A stretch of DNA of 64,000 nt from an uncultured Sphingorhabdus sp. (GTDB taxonomy: Bacteria > Pseudomonadota > Alphaproteobacteria > Sphingomonadales > Sphingomonadaceae): assembly GCA_947501885.1 (NCBI GenBank), contig CANMXN010000001.1:930001-994000 (forward strand), given 5' to 3'. Below the pieces are notes generated by a model, which worked only from the letters and a program-made list of their open reading frames with translations, was not told the origin of the DNA and searched no databases. This document shows positions 21,108-32,512 of this stretch, piece after piece. The translations under genes and the position numbers were made by a program. Position 1 is the stretch's first letter, and each line of letters starts with the position of its first letter.

Positions 21108-21512
21108 ATGAACATATTTGATGTGAATTGGATAGCCGTGCTTGTAGCTGCATTGGCTGGATTCATGGTCGGCGGCATTTGGTATGGCCCTATCATGGGT
21201 AAGAAATGGATGGGCGCCGTTGGGCTAACCGAAGAACAAATTAAAGAAGGCAATATGGCTGCTATTTACGGTGGAGCCTTTGCATTCAGCTTATTAGCAT
21301 CTTGGGCACTAGCCCATACATTTGCCACATATGGTGCGCTTACCGCTCAAGTGAAAATATTAACAGCTTTTGGCGTGGCACTAGGTTTTATTATCCCAGC
21401 AATCGGCACAAATTATTTATTTTCACAAAAGAACAAAAGCTTATTCTTTATCGATGCTGGTTATTGGGCCTTATTCTATATCGCAATGGGCGCGGTGCAT
21501 GCTTATTTATAG
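21108..21512 (+). CDS. DUF1761 domain membrane protein
   Basis: VNWIAVLVAALAGFMVGGIWYGPIMGKKWMG. Confidence 0.85.
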   Translation: MNIFDVNWIAVLVAALAGFMVGGIWYGPIMGKKWMGAVGLTEEQIKEGNMAAIYGGAFAFSLLASWALAHTFATYGALTAQVKILTAFGVALGFIIPAIGTNYLFSQKNKSLFFIDAGYWALFYIAMGAVHAYL

Positions 21513-21529
21513 GATAGACAAGCTATAGA

Positions 21530-22582
21530 TTATAACTCCTGAGAATTCATATTATTACCATTCCCAGGGACTATTTCCACTATCATATCCCCAGCTTTCA
21601 TAGCTTGTGCTGGTGGTTCCCAATAACCATAAGGCTTGCCATTACGGTAGAGGCGCACGCCTACACCTGTTGATAAACCACGCAAAGGATTGCCAACCTC
21701 CTCTTCACTAACCAATCGCTCATGAAGCATAACGCGGCCATTTACAGATGCTAGGTCGGATATATAATCTGAAACATGTTCGCCATGGCAAGATCCAGCG
21801 AGCAACAGGCCTGCGAAATTTACAGGATTAATAACATTATCTGCACCTGCTTGACGCGCCAAAAATTCATTGTCCGATGCGCGCACAACTACGCTTATTG
21901 GCAATTTTGGTGCCAAATGGCGTACCGTTAGTACAATTAATATCGACGTATCGTCACGCCCCGCCGACACAATAACAGAAGCTGCCTTATCAATTTTAAG
22001 GTTTTTGAGCGTTTCATCGCGTGTACCATCGGCACAATAGACATAACACCCCATTGCTTCAGCGCTTTGTAATTCGCTCTCATTCGTGTCTACAACGACA
22101 ATATCTTTTGTTTTTTCACCACGCGCAATAAGCTCTTTTACAGCTTCTGATCCGCTGACGCCAAATCCAAAAACTATGATATGGTCGCGTAAATTTCTCT
22201 GGTTTAATTTCATCTGCCACCTGTCCCATGTGCGTTTAAGCACAAAATTATAAGCCGTTCCAAGAAAAATAAGTACAACAAACACACGAATGGGCGTTAC
22301 GACAAGCGCATCAAACATGCGTGCGCGCTCTGTAACGGGCGCTATATCCCCATATCCCGTGGTTGTTATGGATATCATTGTGAAATATACAACATCAAGA
22401 AAGCTAACTTCGCCGTCATAGCTATCTTGCAAACCCGTTCGATCAAGCCAATGTACCATGATTGCCATGGTTATTAGGGCTAATACAAAACCAACGCGTA
22501 CCACAATATCGACCCATATCGGGACATTAGACTTGCGCCTTAACGTGGCAAATTCGCCAATCCTCTTATGCTGTGCGCTCAT
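21530..22582 (-). CDS. potassium channel protein with TrkA-N (RCK) domain
   Basis: MISITTTGYGDIAPVT selectivity filter plus HIIVFGFGVSGSEAVKEL Rossmann. Confidence 0.92.
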   Translation of the reverse strand: MSAQHKRIGEFATLRRKSNVPIWVDIVVRVGFVLALITMAIMVHWLDRTGLQDSYDGEVSFLDVVYFTMISITTTGYGDIAPVTERARMFDALVVTPIRVFVVLIFLGTAYNFVLKRTWDRWQMKLNQRNLRDHIIVFGFGVSGSEAVKELIARGEKTKDIVVVDTNESELQSAEAMGCYVYCADGTRDETLKNLKIDKAASVIVSAGRDDTSILIVLTVRHLAPKLPISVVVRASDNEFLARQAGADNVINPVNFAGLLLAGSCHGEHVSDYISDLASVNGRVMLHERLVSEEEVGNPLRGLSTGVGVRLYRNGKPYGYWEPPAQAMKAGDMIVEIVPGNGNNMNSQEL

Positions 22583-22592
22583 ATATTGCGAC

Positions 22593-23621
22593 TCAGTTGT
22601 TGGGCAATTTCGTTAGAGGATCGATAGGTCTACGGTCTTTTCGAATCTCAAAGTGCAATTGCGGACGATCCACATAGCCTGTTTGTCCAACTTCGCCAAT
22701 ATTTTGTCCAGCCTTAACTTTATCACCGCGTGATACATTGATCTTACCAACATGACCATAAGCCGTGACCCAACCGCCGCCATGATCAACCAATATAAGG
22801 CCGCCAAACACTTCTATTTCATTTCCGCTATATACAACAACGCCATCAGCCGCAGAGCCTATAGACGTCCCGTCAGCCGCAGCGATATTAATTCCATCAT
22901 TAACGATACCGCCGCCCTTGCTGCCAAATCGCGATATTGTTCTACCGCGCAAAGGATAGATGAATTGGCTATCAAAACTATCCGGTCTTGGGATATTAGA
23001 TGCCAATGTTGCATCAGGTGTATCTTCTTTCGCTGCAACCGCAGGTTCACCACCTGTTACAATATCATCAATTTCTAAATTAAAGGCTGATGCTCGTTCT
23101 TCAGGCGTAACGGTCCGATTAGCAGAATTTCTTATCTCACCTTGCGTGGGTAATTTTAACCGTTGTCCAACGCGCAAAATATAAGGGGCTTCTAATCCAT
23201 TAATATCAACAATTTCACGCCAAGGGACACCATAAGCTCGGGCGATGGCTATTCCCGTTTCACCACTGCTAACGCGATGGTAGGTTCCTGCAGGGATTTG
23301 TAATATTTGACCAATTTGTAGGGCATATGGCGCGCTCAAACCATTTACCTTAGCAATTTCACTTTGAGGCGCACCAGATCGAGCTGCTATTCCCGATAAT
23401 GTGTCACCTGATTGTACAATATATTCACCAGCCTCCACATTATTCGCATTACGATCAATTGATGACGCATCCCAATCAGGTTGATTAACACTCGGTTCCG
23501 TTCCAAGCACTGGTACATCGGGAGATGAAGGCGACTTCTTACCGCCAATACCAGGCGGAATACATGCTGATACAATAGACATAGCTATTATAGTAAAAAA
23601 GACGTTATAAATTTTCTTCAT
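22593..23621 (-). CDS. LysM + M23 peptidase family lipoprotein (NlpD-like)
   Basis: Two LysM repeats (YIVQSGDTLSGIAARSG; YHRVSSGETGIAIARAYG) and HFEIRKDRRPIDPL; lipobox-like SACIP. Confidence 0.9.
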   Translation of the reverse strand: MKKIYNVFFTIIAMSIVSACIPPGIGGKKSPSSPDVPVLGTEPSVNQPDWDASSIDRNANNVEAGEYIVQSGDTLSGIAARSGAPQSEIAKVNGLSAPYALQIGQILQIPAGTYHRVSSGETGIAIARAYGVPWREIVDINGLEAPYILRVGQRLKLPTQGEIRNSANRTVTPEERASAFNLEIDDIVTGGEPAVAAKEDTPDATLASNIPRPDSFDSQFIYPLRGRTISRFGSKGGGIVNDGINIAAADGTSIGSAADGVVVYSGNEIEVFGGLILVDHGGGWVTAYGHVGKINVSRGDKVKAGQNIGEVGQTGYVDRPQLHFEIRKDRRPIDPLTKLPNN

Positions 23622-23720
23622 ATATCAAATAGATACCTAAAACACACTATAGCCAATTAAGACAACCTTATATTTATAGAGACATTTATTCAATTATACT
23701 AGCCCTGCAATGAATGTGTA

Positions 23721-26300
23721 TCACACCACTTCAAATTTTAGAGCACCATCGCCTTCTTCGATCATCACTTTGCTACCATCAGACACCTCGCCTCGTAATA
23801 TCATATCGGCAAGTGGGTCTTGTAAATGGCGCTGTACAGCGCGCTTTAATGGTCTTGCTCCATAAACAGGGTCATAGCCCACGCGGCCAATCCAGGCTCG
23901 CGCTTTTTCAGTTAAATTTAATGTGATCTTGCGTGACTTAAGAAGCTTTTGCACACGCGCCACCTGAATATCGACAATCGGTGCCATATGCTGCTCCGCC
24001 AAGCGGTGGAATAATGTAATCTCATCCAATCGGTTCAAAAATTCTGGTCTAAAATGTCCGCGCACAACTTCCATAACTGCGCTTTCAGCGTCGCTTACTT
24101 TTTGATCATCATCTAATTCTGCCAAAAACTGGCTACCCAGATTAGACGTTAAAATGATGAGTGTATTGGAAAAATCTACAATACGCCCTTGCCCATCGGT
24201 CAATCGACCATCGTCTAGCACTTGCAGCAATATATTAAAGACATCGCCATGTGCTTTTTCAACCTCATCAAATAAAACCACCTGATATGGGCGGCGGCGC
24301 ACGGCTTCGGTCAACGTTCCCCCTTCTTCATAACCCACATATCCTGGAGGCGCACCGATAAGGCGCGCAACGCTATGTTTTTCCATAAATTCAGACATAT
24401 CAATACGCACCATCGCGCTGTCATCATCGAACAAAAATGCCGCTAATGATTTGGTAAGCTCTGTTTTACCAACGCCCGTTGGCCCCAGAAAAAGGAACGA
24501 ACCAAGCGGACGCCCAGGATCTTGAAGCCCTGCTCTACTGCGTCGTACCGCTTTGGATACCGCATTAACAGCATCGCTTTGACCAATCACACGCTTGCCA
24601 AGCCACTCTTCCATTTTCAGAAGTTTTTCACGCTCCCCTTCCATCATCTTATCAACAGGAATCCCTGTCCATTTGGATACAACCGATGCTATATCCTCAT
24701 CGGTCACTTCTTCACGCAGCATGGCATTTTCATTGGCTTCAGAGGCTTGCTCTAATTCTTTCTCAAGGTCAGGAATCGTTCCATATTGCAGCTCACCTGC
24801 CTTGGCCAAATCGCCGCTGCGTTGGGCTTGCTCAAGTTCGATACGCGCACTATCAAGAGCTTCTTTAAGCTTTGCTTCGGCTGATATTTTTTCTTTCTCG
24901 GCTTGCCATCGCTGCGTGATTTCTGTGGATTCTTGCCCCAAATTAGCAAGCTCGCCTACTAATGTCTCCAAACGGTCTTTCGAGGCTGCATCATTCTCTT
25001 TAGATAGAGCTTCGCGCTCAATTTTAAGCTGAATAATCCGCCGATCAAGCGATTCAATTTCTTCGGGCTTAGATTCTACTTCCATGCGGATACGGCTGGC
25101 CGCTTCATCCATCAAATCAATGGCTTTATCAGGCAAGAAACGATCCGAAATATAACGGTGCGATAATGTCGCTGCTGATACCAGTGCACCATCGGTAATG
25201 CGCACCCCATGATGCAGTTCATATTTTTCCTTTATGCCGCGCAAAATGGAGATTGTATCCTCGACCGTTGGTTCACCAACCACCACAGGCTGAAAACGGC
25301 GCTGCAAAGCGGGGTCTTTTTCAACATGCTTTTGATATTCGTCCAATGTCGTCGCGCCAATGCAGTGCAGATCACCACGCGCTAGTGCTGGCTTGAGCAA
25401 ATTCGATGCATCCATAGCACCCTCGCCTTTGCCAGCACCCACCAATGTGTGCATTTCATCAATGAAAAGGATAATATCGCCTTCGGCTTGTTTTACTTCG
25501 TCCAATACACCCTTTAATCGCTCTTCAAATTCGCCGCGATATTTGGCACCCGCAATTAGCGACCCCATATCCAGAGACATTAGAGTGCGCCCTTTTAAAC
25601 TATCTGGCACATCACCATTGGCAATACGCAATGCTAGCCCCTCGGCAATAGCGGTTTTGCCAACGCCAGGTTCACCAATGAGCACAGGGTTGTTTTTGGT
25701 ACGCCGCGCTAATATTTGCACTGTACGGCGGATTTCCTCATCGCGCCCAATCACAGGGTCAAGCTTGCCGTCGCGGGCAATAGCCGTCAAATCACGGGCA
25801 AAACGTTTCAAGGCATCATAACGGTCTTCTGCACTCGCGCTATCGGCGGTTCGGCCACCGCGCAGATCATTGATGGCTTTGTTGAGTGCATCGGCTGTTA
25901 AGCCAGCAATGGAAAGAGCTTGTCCTGCATCATTGGTTTTTGAAAGCAAGATAGCGAGCAATAATCGTTCAACAGTCACAAATGCATCACCTGCTTTTTC
26001 AGCAATTTGTTCCGCCGTGTCCAATATACGGACCAAATCATTATCAAGACTAGGGGTCTGTTGTGATCCACTTCCAGAGACCTGTGCAATTTTTGCCAAA
26101 GATTGATCAACCGCTTGCACGGCTTGTTTTGCATTACCGCCAGCTTTATTTATCAAACCTGCTGCCATGCCCTGATCATCCTCAAGCAAGGCTTTAAGCA
26201 TATGAGCCGGCGCGATACGTTGATGGTTCATCCTTATCGCAACTGTCTGTGCAGATTGTAGAAAACCTTTTGCGCGATCGGTAAATTTTTCCAAATTCAT
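23721..26300 (-). CDS. clpB: ATP-dependent chaperone ClpB
   Basis: Two AAA modules [15 protein letters not shown] and [15 protein letters not shown], coiled-coil middle domain. Confidence 0.97.
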   Translation of the reverse strand: MNLEKFTDRAKGFLQSAQTVAIRMNHQRIAPAHMLKALLEDDQGMAAGLINKAGGNAKQAVQAVDQSLAKIAQVSGSGSQQTPSLDNDLVRILDTAEQIAEKAGDAFVTVERLLLAILLSKTNDAGQALSIAGLTADALNKAINDLRGGRTADSASAEDRYDALKRFARDLTAIARDGKLDPVIGRDEEIRRTVQILARRTKNNPVLIGEPGVGKTAIAEGLALRIANGDVPDSLKGRTLMSLDMGSLIAGAKYRGEFEERLKGVLDEVKQAEGDIILFIDEMHTLVGAGKGEGAMDASNLLKPALARGDLHCIGATTLDEYQKHVEKDPALQRRFQPVVVGEPTVEDTISILRGIKEKYELHHGVRITDGALVSAATLSHRYISDRFLPDKAIDLMDEAASRIRMEVESKPEEIESLDRRIIQLKIEREALSKENDAASKDRLETLVGELANLGQESTEITQRWQAEKEKISAEAKLKEALDSARIELEQAQRSGDLAKAGELQYGTIPDLEKELEQASEANENAMLREEVTDEDIASVVSKWTGIPVDKMMEGEREKLLKMEEWLGKRVIGQSDAVNAVSKAVRRSRAGLQDPGRPLGSFLFLGPTGVGKTELTKSLAAFLFDDDSAMVRIDMSEFMEKHSVARLIGAPPGYVGYEEGGTLTEAVRRRPYQVVLFDEVEKAHGDVFNILLQVLDDGRLTDGQGRIVDFSNTLIILTSNLGSQFLAELDDDQKVSDAESAVMEVVRGHFRPEFLNRLDEITLFHRLAEQHMAPIVDIQVARVQKLLKSRKITLNLTEKARAWIGRVGYDPVYGARPLKRAVQRHLQDPLADMILRGEVSDGSKVMIEEGDGALKFEVV

Positions 26301-26350
26301 TGTAGTAATTCCTTTTATGCACGCTTCGTTTAACGCAATATCTTATATTC

Positions 26351-26379
26351 AAGATAGTGTTGCAAAAATACACCGCAAG
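26351..26379 (-). promoter_or_regulatory. candidate RpoH (sigma-32) promoter of clpB
   Basis: Minus strand CTTGcggtgtatttttgcaacaCTATCTT, about 50-80 nt upstream of the clpB ATG. Confidence 0.5.
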
Positions 26380-26612
26380 GGCTTGGTGCAAAATTTATCC
26401 TCCAATCAGACAGTCCAAAAGGCAGCGTTCGATCAATATATTAGATATTGTACAAATTGATATAATTATAGCCTTGCATCGTAAAATGTCGTTTGTCGAA
26501 CAAGAGAATGAGCCCGTCTATAAGCATAGATTTATAACTTGTACAAAATAGCTTAACACAATAGCATCCGCGTGAATTTAGTATTATTTGAAACCAATGA
26601 GAGGAAATAAAG

Positions 26613-29519
26613 ATGAAAAAGAACCTTAATCGCCTACTGATTGTATCCGCAGCAGCATTAATCTCTGCAAATATTAGTGCAAACGCGCAGAGCAATCCTG
26701 CCCCTGTCGCTGATCTGGTAGCACAAGTAGATATTCCTCATGAAGAATTTAAACTCGACAATGGTCTTACTGTATTGGTCCATGAAGACCGCAAAGCACC
26801 AATCGTTGCTGTGTCTATCTGGTATGATGTTGGTTCAAAGCATGAACCCAAAGGCAAAACAGGTTACGCACATCTTTTTGAACATATTATGTTTAATGGC
26901 TCTGAAAACGCACCGGGTGATTATTTTAAATATACATCGGAAATTGGGGCAACTGGTCTTAACGGTACAACTTGGTTAGACCGCACCAATTATTTTCAAA
27001 ATGTCCCGACTAGCGCTTTAGAATCTGCCTTATTCCTTGAGAGTGATCGCATGGGGCATTTATTAAACGCCATCAGCCAAGAAAAATTAGACAATCAAAT
27101 TGGTGTGGTTTCAAACGAGAAACGCCAAGGCGATAACCAACCCTATGGTTTGGTTGGTTATGAACAGATTAAATTACTTTTTCCTGAAGGTCACCCCTAT
27201 GCGCACAGCACAATTGGGTCATTGGCCGATTTAGAAGCGGCATCATTAGATGATATGAAACAATGGTTCATTGACAATTATGGTCCCAACAATGCCATAC
27301 TTGTGCTGGCTGGCGACATTAATACTAAAGAAGCAAAGCCATTGGTTGAAAAATGGTTTGGTGACATCAAGCGCGGCAAACCCGCCAAGAAATTTGACCT
27401 TCCTATCCCAACACTCGACAAGCCCGTAAAATCAGTCTTGAAAGATAAAGTTCCAACCACACGCATCATGCGCTCTTGGGTTGTACCAGGTCTCGCGCAG
27501 GATGATTTTACCGCGCTAGATGTTGGTGCACGTGCATTAGGTGGCCTTGCAAGTTCACGTCTCGACAAAATATTGGTGCGTGAAGAAGGACTGGCTGTAT
27601 CTGTAGCCGCATTTGTACAAGGCTTTGTTCATGGCAGCACATTCCAAATTCGCGCGGACTTAAAACCAGGCGCCGATGCGGATTTATTGGCTAAACGTAT
27701 GGACGAAATATTAGCAGAATTTATGGCAGAAGGCCCAACAGCTGAAGAAGTACAGCGCGTTGCCACAAGCGCAGCAGCAAGACGTATCGGCGGCTTGGAA
27801 CAAATTGGCGGTTTTAGCGGTAAGGCTGTGGCCTTAGCCCAAGGCAAATTATTTGCAGGCGATTCCAACTATTATAAAAAAGAATTAGAGCGCCTTGCTT
27901 CAACCACACCAACCAATGTGAAAACTGCTTTTCAAAAATGGCTAACGCGCCCCGTTGCAGAGATTTGGGTCGAACCAGGTGAGCGTGAAGCCTATGAAGA
28001 AGTGGGCGCTGGTAAAGTCAGTTCTGCAACACAAATCACTCCAGAAGATAATGCGCTTTCAATCACCGCTCCCACATTAAAACCTGCATTCTATAGTCCC
28101 CCAGAGCAAGATGATTTATCAATCGCAAAGCCAACTAACTTTCAAGCTGATCGCAGCAAGTTCCCAGGCGCAGGCGAAGCGGTTCCGCTCGATTTGCCAA
28201 CTGTAGAAGAAGCAACATTAGACAATGGCATCAAAGTATTTTTTGCAAAACGTGATGCTATTCCTGCTGTAAGAGTAGAGGTAACCTTTAATTCTGGCTA
28301 TGCTTCAGACCCCAGAGGTAAAGATGGTCTCACCAATATGATGAGCAATTTAATGGAAGAAGGGACGACCTCACTCAATTCTAATCAATTAGCAGAAGCT
28401 ACGGAACGATTTGGTGCTAACCTTAATGTTGGTGCAAATTTAGACCGTACAACGGCGTCTGTAGCAACGGTCAATGTCAATCTTGGTGGATCACTTGATC
28501 TGCTAGCTGATGTGATTAAAAACCCTAGCTTTAACGATAAAGATTTAGAACGTGTTCGCGCGCAGACATTGAACCGTATCAAGGCCGAAGAAGGTCAACC
28601 ACAAGCATTGGCATTTCGCAAATTACCGCCGCTTATCTATGGTGAAGCACATCCTTATGGCACACCATTAACAGGCAGTGGTTATAGTGAAACTGTCGCT
28701 AAAATTAGCCGTGATGATATTGTAAATTTCCACAAAAGCTGGATTCATCCAGACAAAGCAGAAATTTTTGTTGTTGGTGATACAAGTCTAGCCGAGATAA
28801 AAAAAGAATTAAATATTCGTTTTGGTTCATGGAAACCTAGCGCAAAAGCTGCGCCAGCGAAAAACTTCGATGTTGCATTACCAGAGCAAAAAGCAAGAAT
28901 CTTGCTCATTGACAAACCTAATTCACCGCAATCAGTCATAGTCTCTGGTCAAGTGTTGGGCCTTACGGGTAAAGATGATCAATTCAATCTGCGTGCTGGT
29001 AACGAAGTATTTGGAGGTAGTTTTCTCTCTCGTATCAACTTTGATCTACGTGAGACTAAAGGTTGGTCCTATGGAGTACGCTCAATCATCTTTGGTACAG
29101 AAGAAAAAACACCATTTATGATATTAGCACCCGTGCAAACTAATCAAACAGGTCCATCAGTTGAAGTATTACTGAACCAACTGGCTGATTATAATAGCAG
29201 CAAAGGTGTTACTGCTGAAGAATTAGACCGTGTTGTGAAAAATAACACACTCAGTCTTCCTGGTCGTTATGAAACATCTGGTTCTATTTTGGGACAAATG
29301 CAAGCAGACCGACTCAATAGCCGTAGCTTTGACTATGCTGAGACTTTGGGTGACCGATACAAAAAATTGACGGGTCAACAGATGAATGACGCCGTTCGTA
29401 AACATGTGAATGCTGATAATTTTACATGGTTGATCGTGGGTGACGTAGCGAAAATCAAACCTCAGCTTGAAAAACTTGGATTGCCGATTGAAATCGTCAG
29501 CGAAAATGATAGTGAATAA
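26613..29519 (+). CDS. M16 family metallopeptidase (two M16 halves, secreted)
   Basis: Signal peptide; GYAHLFEHIMFNGSEN (HxxEH) in first half; second half lacks HxxEH. Confidence 0.93.
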   Translation: MKKNLNRLLIVSAAALISANISANAQSNPAPVADLVAQVDIPHEEFKLDNGLTVLVHEDRKAPIVAVSIWYDVGSKHEPKGKTGYAHLFEHIMFNGSENAPGDYFKYTSEIGATGLNGTTWLDRTNYFQNVPTSALESALFLESDRMGHLLNAISQEKLDNQIGVVSNEKRQGDNQPYGLVGYEQIKLLFPEGHPYAHSTIGSLADLEAASLDDMKQWFIDNYGPNNAILVLAGDINTKEAKPLVEKWFGDIKRGKPAKKFDLPIPTLDKPVKSVLKDKVPTTRIMRSWVVPGLAQDDFTALDVGARALGGLASSRLDKILVREEGLAVSVAAFVQGFVHGSTFQIRADLKPGADADLLAKRMDEILAEFMAEGPTAEEVQRVATSAAARRIGGLEQIGGFSGKAVALAQGKLFAGDSNYYKKELERLASTTPTNVKTAFQKWLTRPVAEIWVEPGEREAYEEVGAGKVSSATQITPEDNALSITAPTLKPAFYSPPEQDDLSIAKPTNFQADRSKFPGAGEAVPLDLPTVEEATLDNGIKVFFAKRDAIPAVRVEVTFNSGYASDPRGKDGLTNMMSNLMEEGTTSLNSNQLAEATERFGANLNVGANLDRTTASVATVNVNLGGSLDLLADVIKNPSFNDKDLERVRAQTLNRIKAEEGQPQALAFRKLPPLIYGEAHPYGTPLTGSGYSETVAKISRDDIVNFHKSWIHPDKAEIFVVGDTSLAEIKKELNIRFGSWKPSAKAAPAKNFDVALPEQKARILLIDKPNSPQSVIVSGQVLGLTGKDDQFNLRAGNEVFGGSFLSRINFDLRETKGWSYGVRSIIFGTEEKTPFMILAPVQTNQTGPSVEVLLNQLADYNSSKGVTAEELDRVVKNNTLSLPGRYETSGSILGQMQADRLNSRSFDYAETLGDRYKKLTGQQMNDAVRKHVNADNFTWLIVGDVAKIKPQLEKLGLPIEIVSENDSE

Positions 29520-29549
29520 ATAACGCAACGCTGAATTAGGAGATAATAA

Positions 29550-29852
29550 ATGGCAAATGTTGACGGTTCTTATGACGTAACTATCAAAAGCCCAATGGGC
29601 GATCAAAAAGCTGTTCTTACCGTCAATAGTGACGGCGCAAGCTTCATAGGTCAAATGGCTGGTGGATTAGGCACGATGGAAATCACCGATGGTACAGTCG
29701 ATGGTGATAATTTGGCATGGACGATGGACATGACTGTTCCCATGCCAATGAAGCTAGAAGCAACCGCATCCGTTGACGGTGATGCCATATCTGGCGCTGT
29801 TAAAGCAGGTGCTTTTGGTGAAATGGCATTAAGCGGAACACGTCAAGCCTAA
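29550..29852 (+). CDS. small conserved-looking beta-rich hypothetical protein
   Basis: 100-aa ORF with RBS aggagataata, directly downstream of M16 peptidase and followed by terminator. Confidence 0.75.
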   Translation: MANVDGSYDVTIKSPMGDQKAVLTVNSDGASFIGQMAGGLGTMEITDGTVDGDNLAWTMDMTVPMPMKLEATASVDGDAISGAVKAGAFGEMALSGTRQA

Positions 29853-29871
29853 CCCTATAACTATAAGAGAA

Positions 29872-29900
29872 GAAGCCGCTCAGTTTGGGCGGTTTTTTTT
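29872..29900 (+). terminator. Rho-independent terminator
   Basis: gccgctcagtttgggcggtttttttt. Confidence 0.8.
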
Positions 29901-30036
29901 CACCTATAAGAAAAATAATTCACTTTTGAATATATAAAAATAAAATATACCCATATCTATGTTGGCATGAATATTAATATCAGTATATGATGGCATAAAG
30001 CGATATTTCTCTTATCTCTCGTCGGAAGAAAAATAT

Positions 30037-30594
30037 ATGAACCAAATAGCTTCTCGTGCGCAATTACGCCTCTCCTTCATAAGATGGGCTTTGTTCATAG
30101 TACCTACCATCATGTTCTTAGGGTTCTTATCCGGGTTTGTTTCTGGGTCTGGTGAAGAAAATGCATGGTATCAATTGCTTGAAAAACCATCTTTTCAACC
30201 ACCTGGATATTTATTTGGTATAGTTTGGACCATTTTATTTTGTATGATGGGTTTCTCTCTCGCACTCATATTAAGTGCCCGTGGGGCAAGATTTCAAATC
30301 ATAGCCATTTGTATCTTTACCATACAATTTATATTAAACTTATTATGGTCACCAATATTTTTTGGCCAACACCAAGTTACAACGGCACTCTATTTGATAA
30401 TAACATTGTGGTTTTTTATTGTGGCGACGATTTATATATTTTCGAAGATAAGAGCATTAGCAGCATGGCTCTTGGTTCCTTATCTATTGTGGGTGAGCTT
30501 TGCGAGCCTATTAAATTACCAGATCAATGTTTTAAATCCAGATGCAGCAAATCTATATGCACGTGCAGCAACTGCCGATATAATTAATGAGTAA
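30037..30594 (+). CDS. TspO/MBR family protein
   Basis: WYQLLEKPSFQPPGYLFGIVWTILFCMMG and ILNLLWSPIFFGQH. Confidence 0.92.
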   Translation: MNQIASRAQLRLSFIRWALFIVPTIMFLGFLSGFVSGSGEENAWYQLLEKPSFQPPGYLFGIVWTILFCMMGFSLALILSARGARFQIIAICIFTIQFILNLLWSPIFFGQHQVTTALYLIITLWFFIVATIYIFSKIRALAAWLLVPYLLWVSFASLLNYQINVLNPDAANLYARAATADIINE

Positions 30595-30620
30595 TCATAT
30601 CTATCTATAAGGAAGAAACG

Positions 30621-30926
30621 ATGCAAAGCGATAAAAAAATTTTTGACGATTTAGCCAAAATGATCAATGGCGTTGCAGGTACTGTTGCTGGAGCAGGGCG
30701 CGAGGCCGAAGCCTCAATGCGCGATCGCATGCGTGATTGGGTTGGCGGATTAGACCTTATCAGCCGCGAGGAATTTGATGCAGTAAAAGAAATGGCCATA
30801 AAAGCACGTAACGAAAATGAAGATTTGAAAAAACGTATCGCAGCCCTTGAAGCTGCAAAGTTACCCGTGAAGCCTGCAAAAAAAACTACAAACAAGAAAA
30901 CTACGACCAAAAAAGCCAAAAAATAA
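30621..30926 (+). CDS. ubiK: accessory factor UbiK family protein (BMFP domain)
   Basis: KKIFDDLAKMINGVAGTVAGAGREAEASMRDRMRDWVGGLDLISREEFDAVKEMA. Confidence 0.85.
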   Translation: MQSDKKIFDDLAKMINGVAGTVAGAGREAEASMRDRMRDWVGGLDLISREEFDAVKEMAIKARNENEDLKKRIAALEAAKLPVKPAKKTTNKKTTTKKAKK

Positions 30927-31086
30927 TATTAATCTCGGAATACCGTTGTTCATTAGCTGTTGAAAACTTGCCATTTCCTACTTTTCCACATATGGCCCAC
31001 AGACTTTAAGCTAGTGAAGCTTCAATCTTGTTGCGCCTTTTTCTTATGCCTTCCAAGAAGGATATAGAAATTGGGAATAAGGCTTA

Positions 31087-31599
31087 ATGCGCGAACCAAA
31101 TGATACTCTATCAATATTTGACCGAGATGAGTCTCTGCCCGTAGACATGTTGGCAGCGCTCTATGAAGCACGTGGTTGGGACTTTGAGCGCGATAGTGAA
31201 GATGAAATATCCACTGAAGTAAAAGGTAGTTGGACCAATTATAGTATCAAAGCTATTTGGCGCGAAGAAGATAATGTCCTACAAATTATAGCTCTGCCAG
31301 GCGTTCATGTGGACCATGATAAACGCGATAATATCTATAAAGCATTAGGCCTTATTAATGAGCAATTATGGATTGGCCATTTTGATCTTTGGCAGAATAA
31401 CGGTATATTATTATTCCGTCACGCCCTTATCATGGCATCTAATGGCATGCTGGGTGTCGAACAAGCACAGACATTAATCGATGCTGCTATTGATGAATGC
31501 GAGCGTTATTATCCAGTCTTTCAATTCATTATTTGGGGTGGAAAGTCTCCAGAAGATGCCATTGCTAGCGCGCTTATTGATACGCAAGGCGAAGCTTAA
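31087..31599 (+). CDS. YbjN domain-containing protein
   Basis: DMLAALYEARGWDFERDSEDEISTEVKGSWTNYSIKAIWR...FRHALIMASNGMLGVEQAQTLIDAAIDECERYYPVFQFIIWGGKSPEDAI. Confidence 0.82.
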   Translation: MREPNDTLSIFDRDESLPVDMLAALYEARGWDFERDSEDEISTEVKGSWTNYSIKAIWREEDNVLQIIALPGVHVDHDKRDNIYKALGLINEQLWIGHFDLWQNNGILLFRHALIMASNGMLGVEQAQTLIDAAIDECERYYPVFQFIIWGGKSPEDAIASALIDTQGEA

Positions 31600-31603
31600 T
31601 TCG

Positions 31604-32008
31604 TCATTCTTTTGTACGCACTAAATAATGCATATGTGCAGCACAAATTATTCTCTCTCTATCTTCTTGCCATATTGCAGCCTCAACATTGGCAAGGCGG
31701 CGGCCTAAACGATTAACCTTGCCAATGGCATAGCTGGTTTGGCTCGCCCCACCGCGCATAAAATCAACCGTCACATTGATTTGTTTCACACTATAATCAA
31801 TCCCTCGTTTATTAAGGGCAGATCGTAAGCTTGCCATAGCTGCTATCTCAAGCAAGCCTGCCATTGCACCGCCATGTAGAAACCCTGGCCTACCAATTAC
31901 AATATCACTAAATGGCATAGCGATAATAGGTGTATCACCCTCGTAACTATCGATACGCATTCCCAATGACTTGGCATAAGGCGGCAATGTTATGGAGTGG
32001 TCATTCAT
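31604..32008 (-). CDS. PaaI family thioesterase
   Basis: PGFLHGGAMAGLLEIAAMASL hotdog motif. Confidence 0.85.
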   Translation of the reverse strand: MNDHSITLPPYAKSLGMRIDSYEGDTPIIAMPFSDIVIGRPGFLHGGAMAGLLEIAAMASLRSALNKRGIDYSVKQINVTVDFMRGGASQTSYAIGKVNRLGRRLANVEAAIWQEDRERIICAAHMHYLVRTKE

Positions 32009-32499
32009 TTATTCACCTTCCCAATAAATGCCGATAAGCTGGTTTGAATAAATGCACCTGTTACATGCGCGATCGGGTCATCAATATCGCCATTATGGGC
32101 CACACCGCGCATGAAAGCTATTTTACTAGTTAATTTATAACATTCACCGCGGCCATAAACACGTGCTCCTTTGGGCGAAGCGCGCAGATAATCTACGCGC
32201 ATATCCATAGTTGCTTGCGGTTTAAATGCCTTCATTTTAGAGAATATAGCAAGGCTTGTTGCATTATCGAGCAGGCTAATGATAGCTGCTGATGCTAGGA
32301 CTCCACTTTGTTCGTCCGCAACCAATTCTTCGCGCCAATCCAAACTTAATTCTAACCAATCATCCCCGCCATCAACATATTCCATGCCAAGGAATTTTGT
32401 ATGTCCCGATTGGTTAAACCCCTTCCTAATAATATCGATATTAAATTGCCCATCTTTGGGAAACCAAGACGGTGTTAGAGGCTTAATTTTATCATTCAT
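32005..32499 (-). CDS. PaaI family thioesterase (second copy)
   Basis: QSGVLASAAIISLLDNATSLAIF, MDMRVDYLRASPKGARVYGRGE; overlaps next gene by 4 nt. Confidence 0.82.
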   Translation of the reverse strand: MNDKIKPLTPSWFPKDGQFNIDIIRKGFNQSGHTKFLGMEYVDGGDDWLELSLDWREELVADEQSGVLASAAIISLLDNATSLAIFSKMKAFKPQATMDMRVDYLRASPKGARVYGRGECYKLTSKIAFMRGVAHNGDIDDPIAHVTGAFIQTSLSAFIGKVNK

Positions 32500-32512
32500 A
32501 ATATGACATCTT

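Noticed and set aside
24595-25821. Ser-rich ORFs of 145 and 153 aa antisense to clpB
   Set aside because: Shadow ORFs of ClpB coding sequence with atypical composition.
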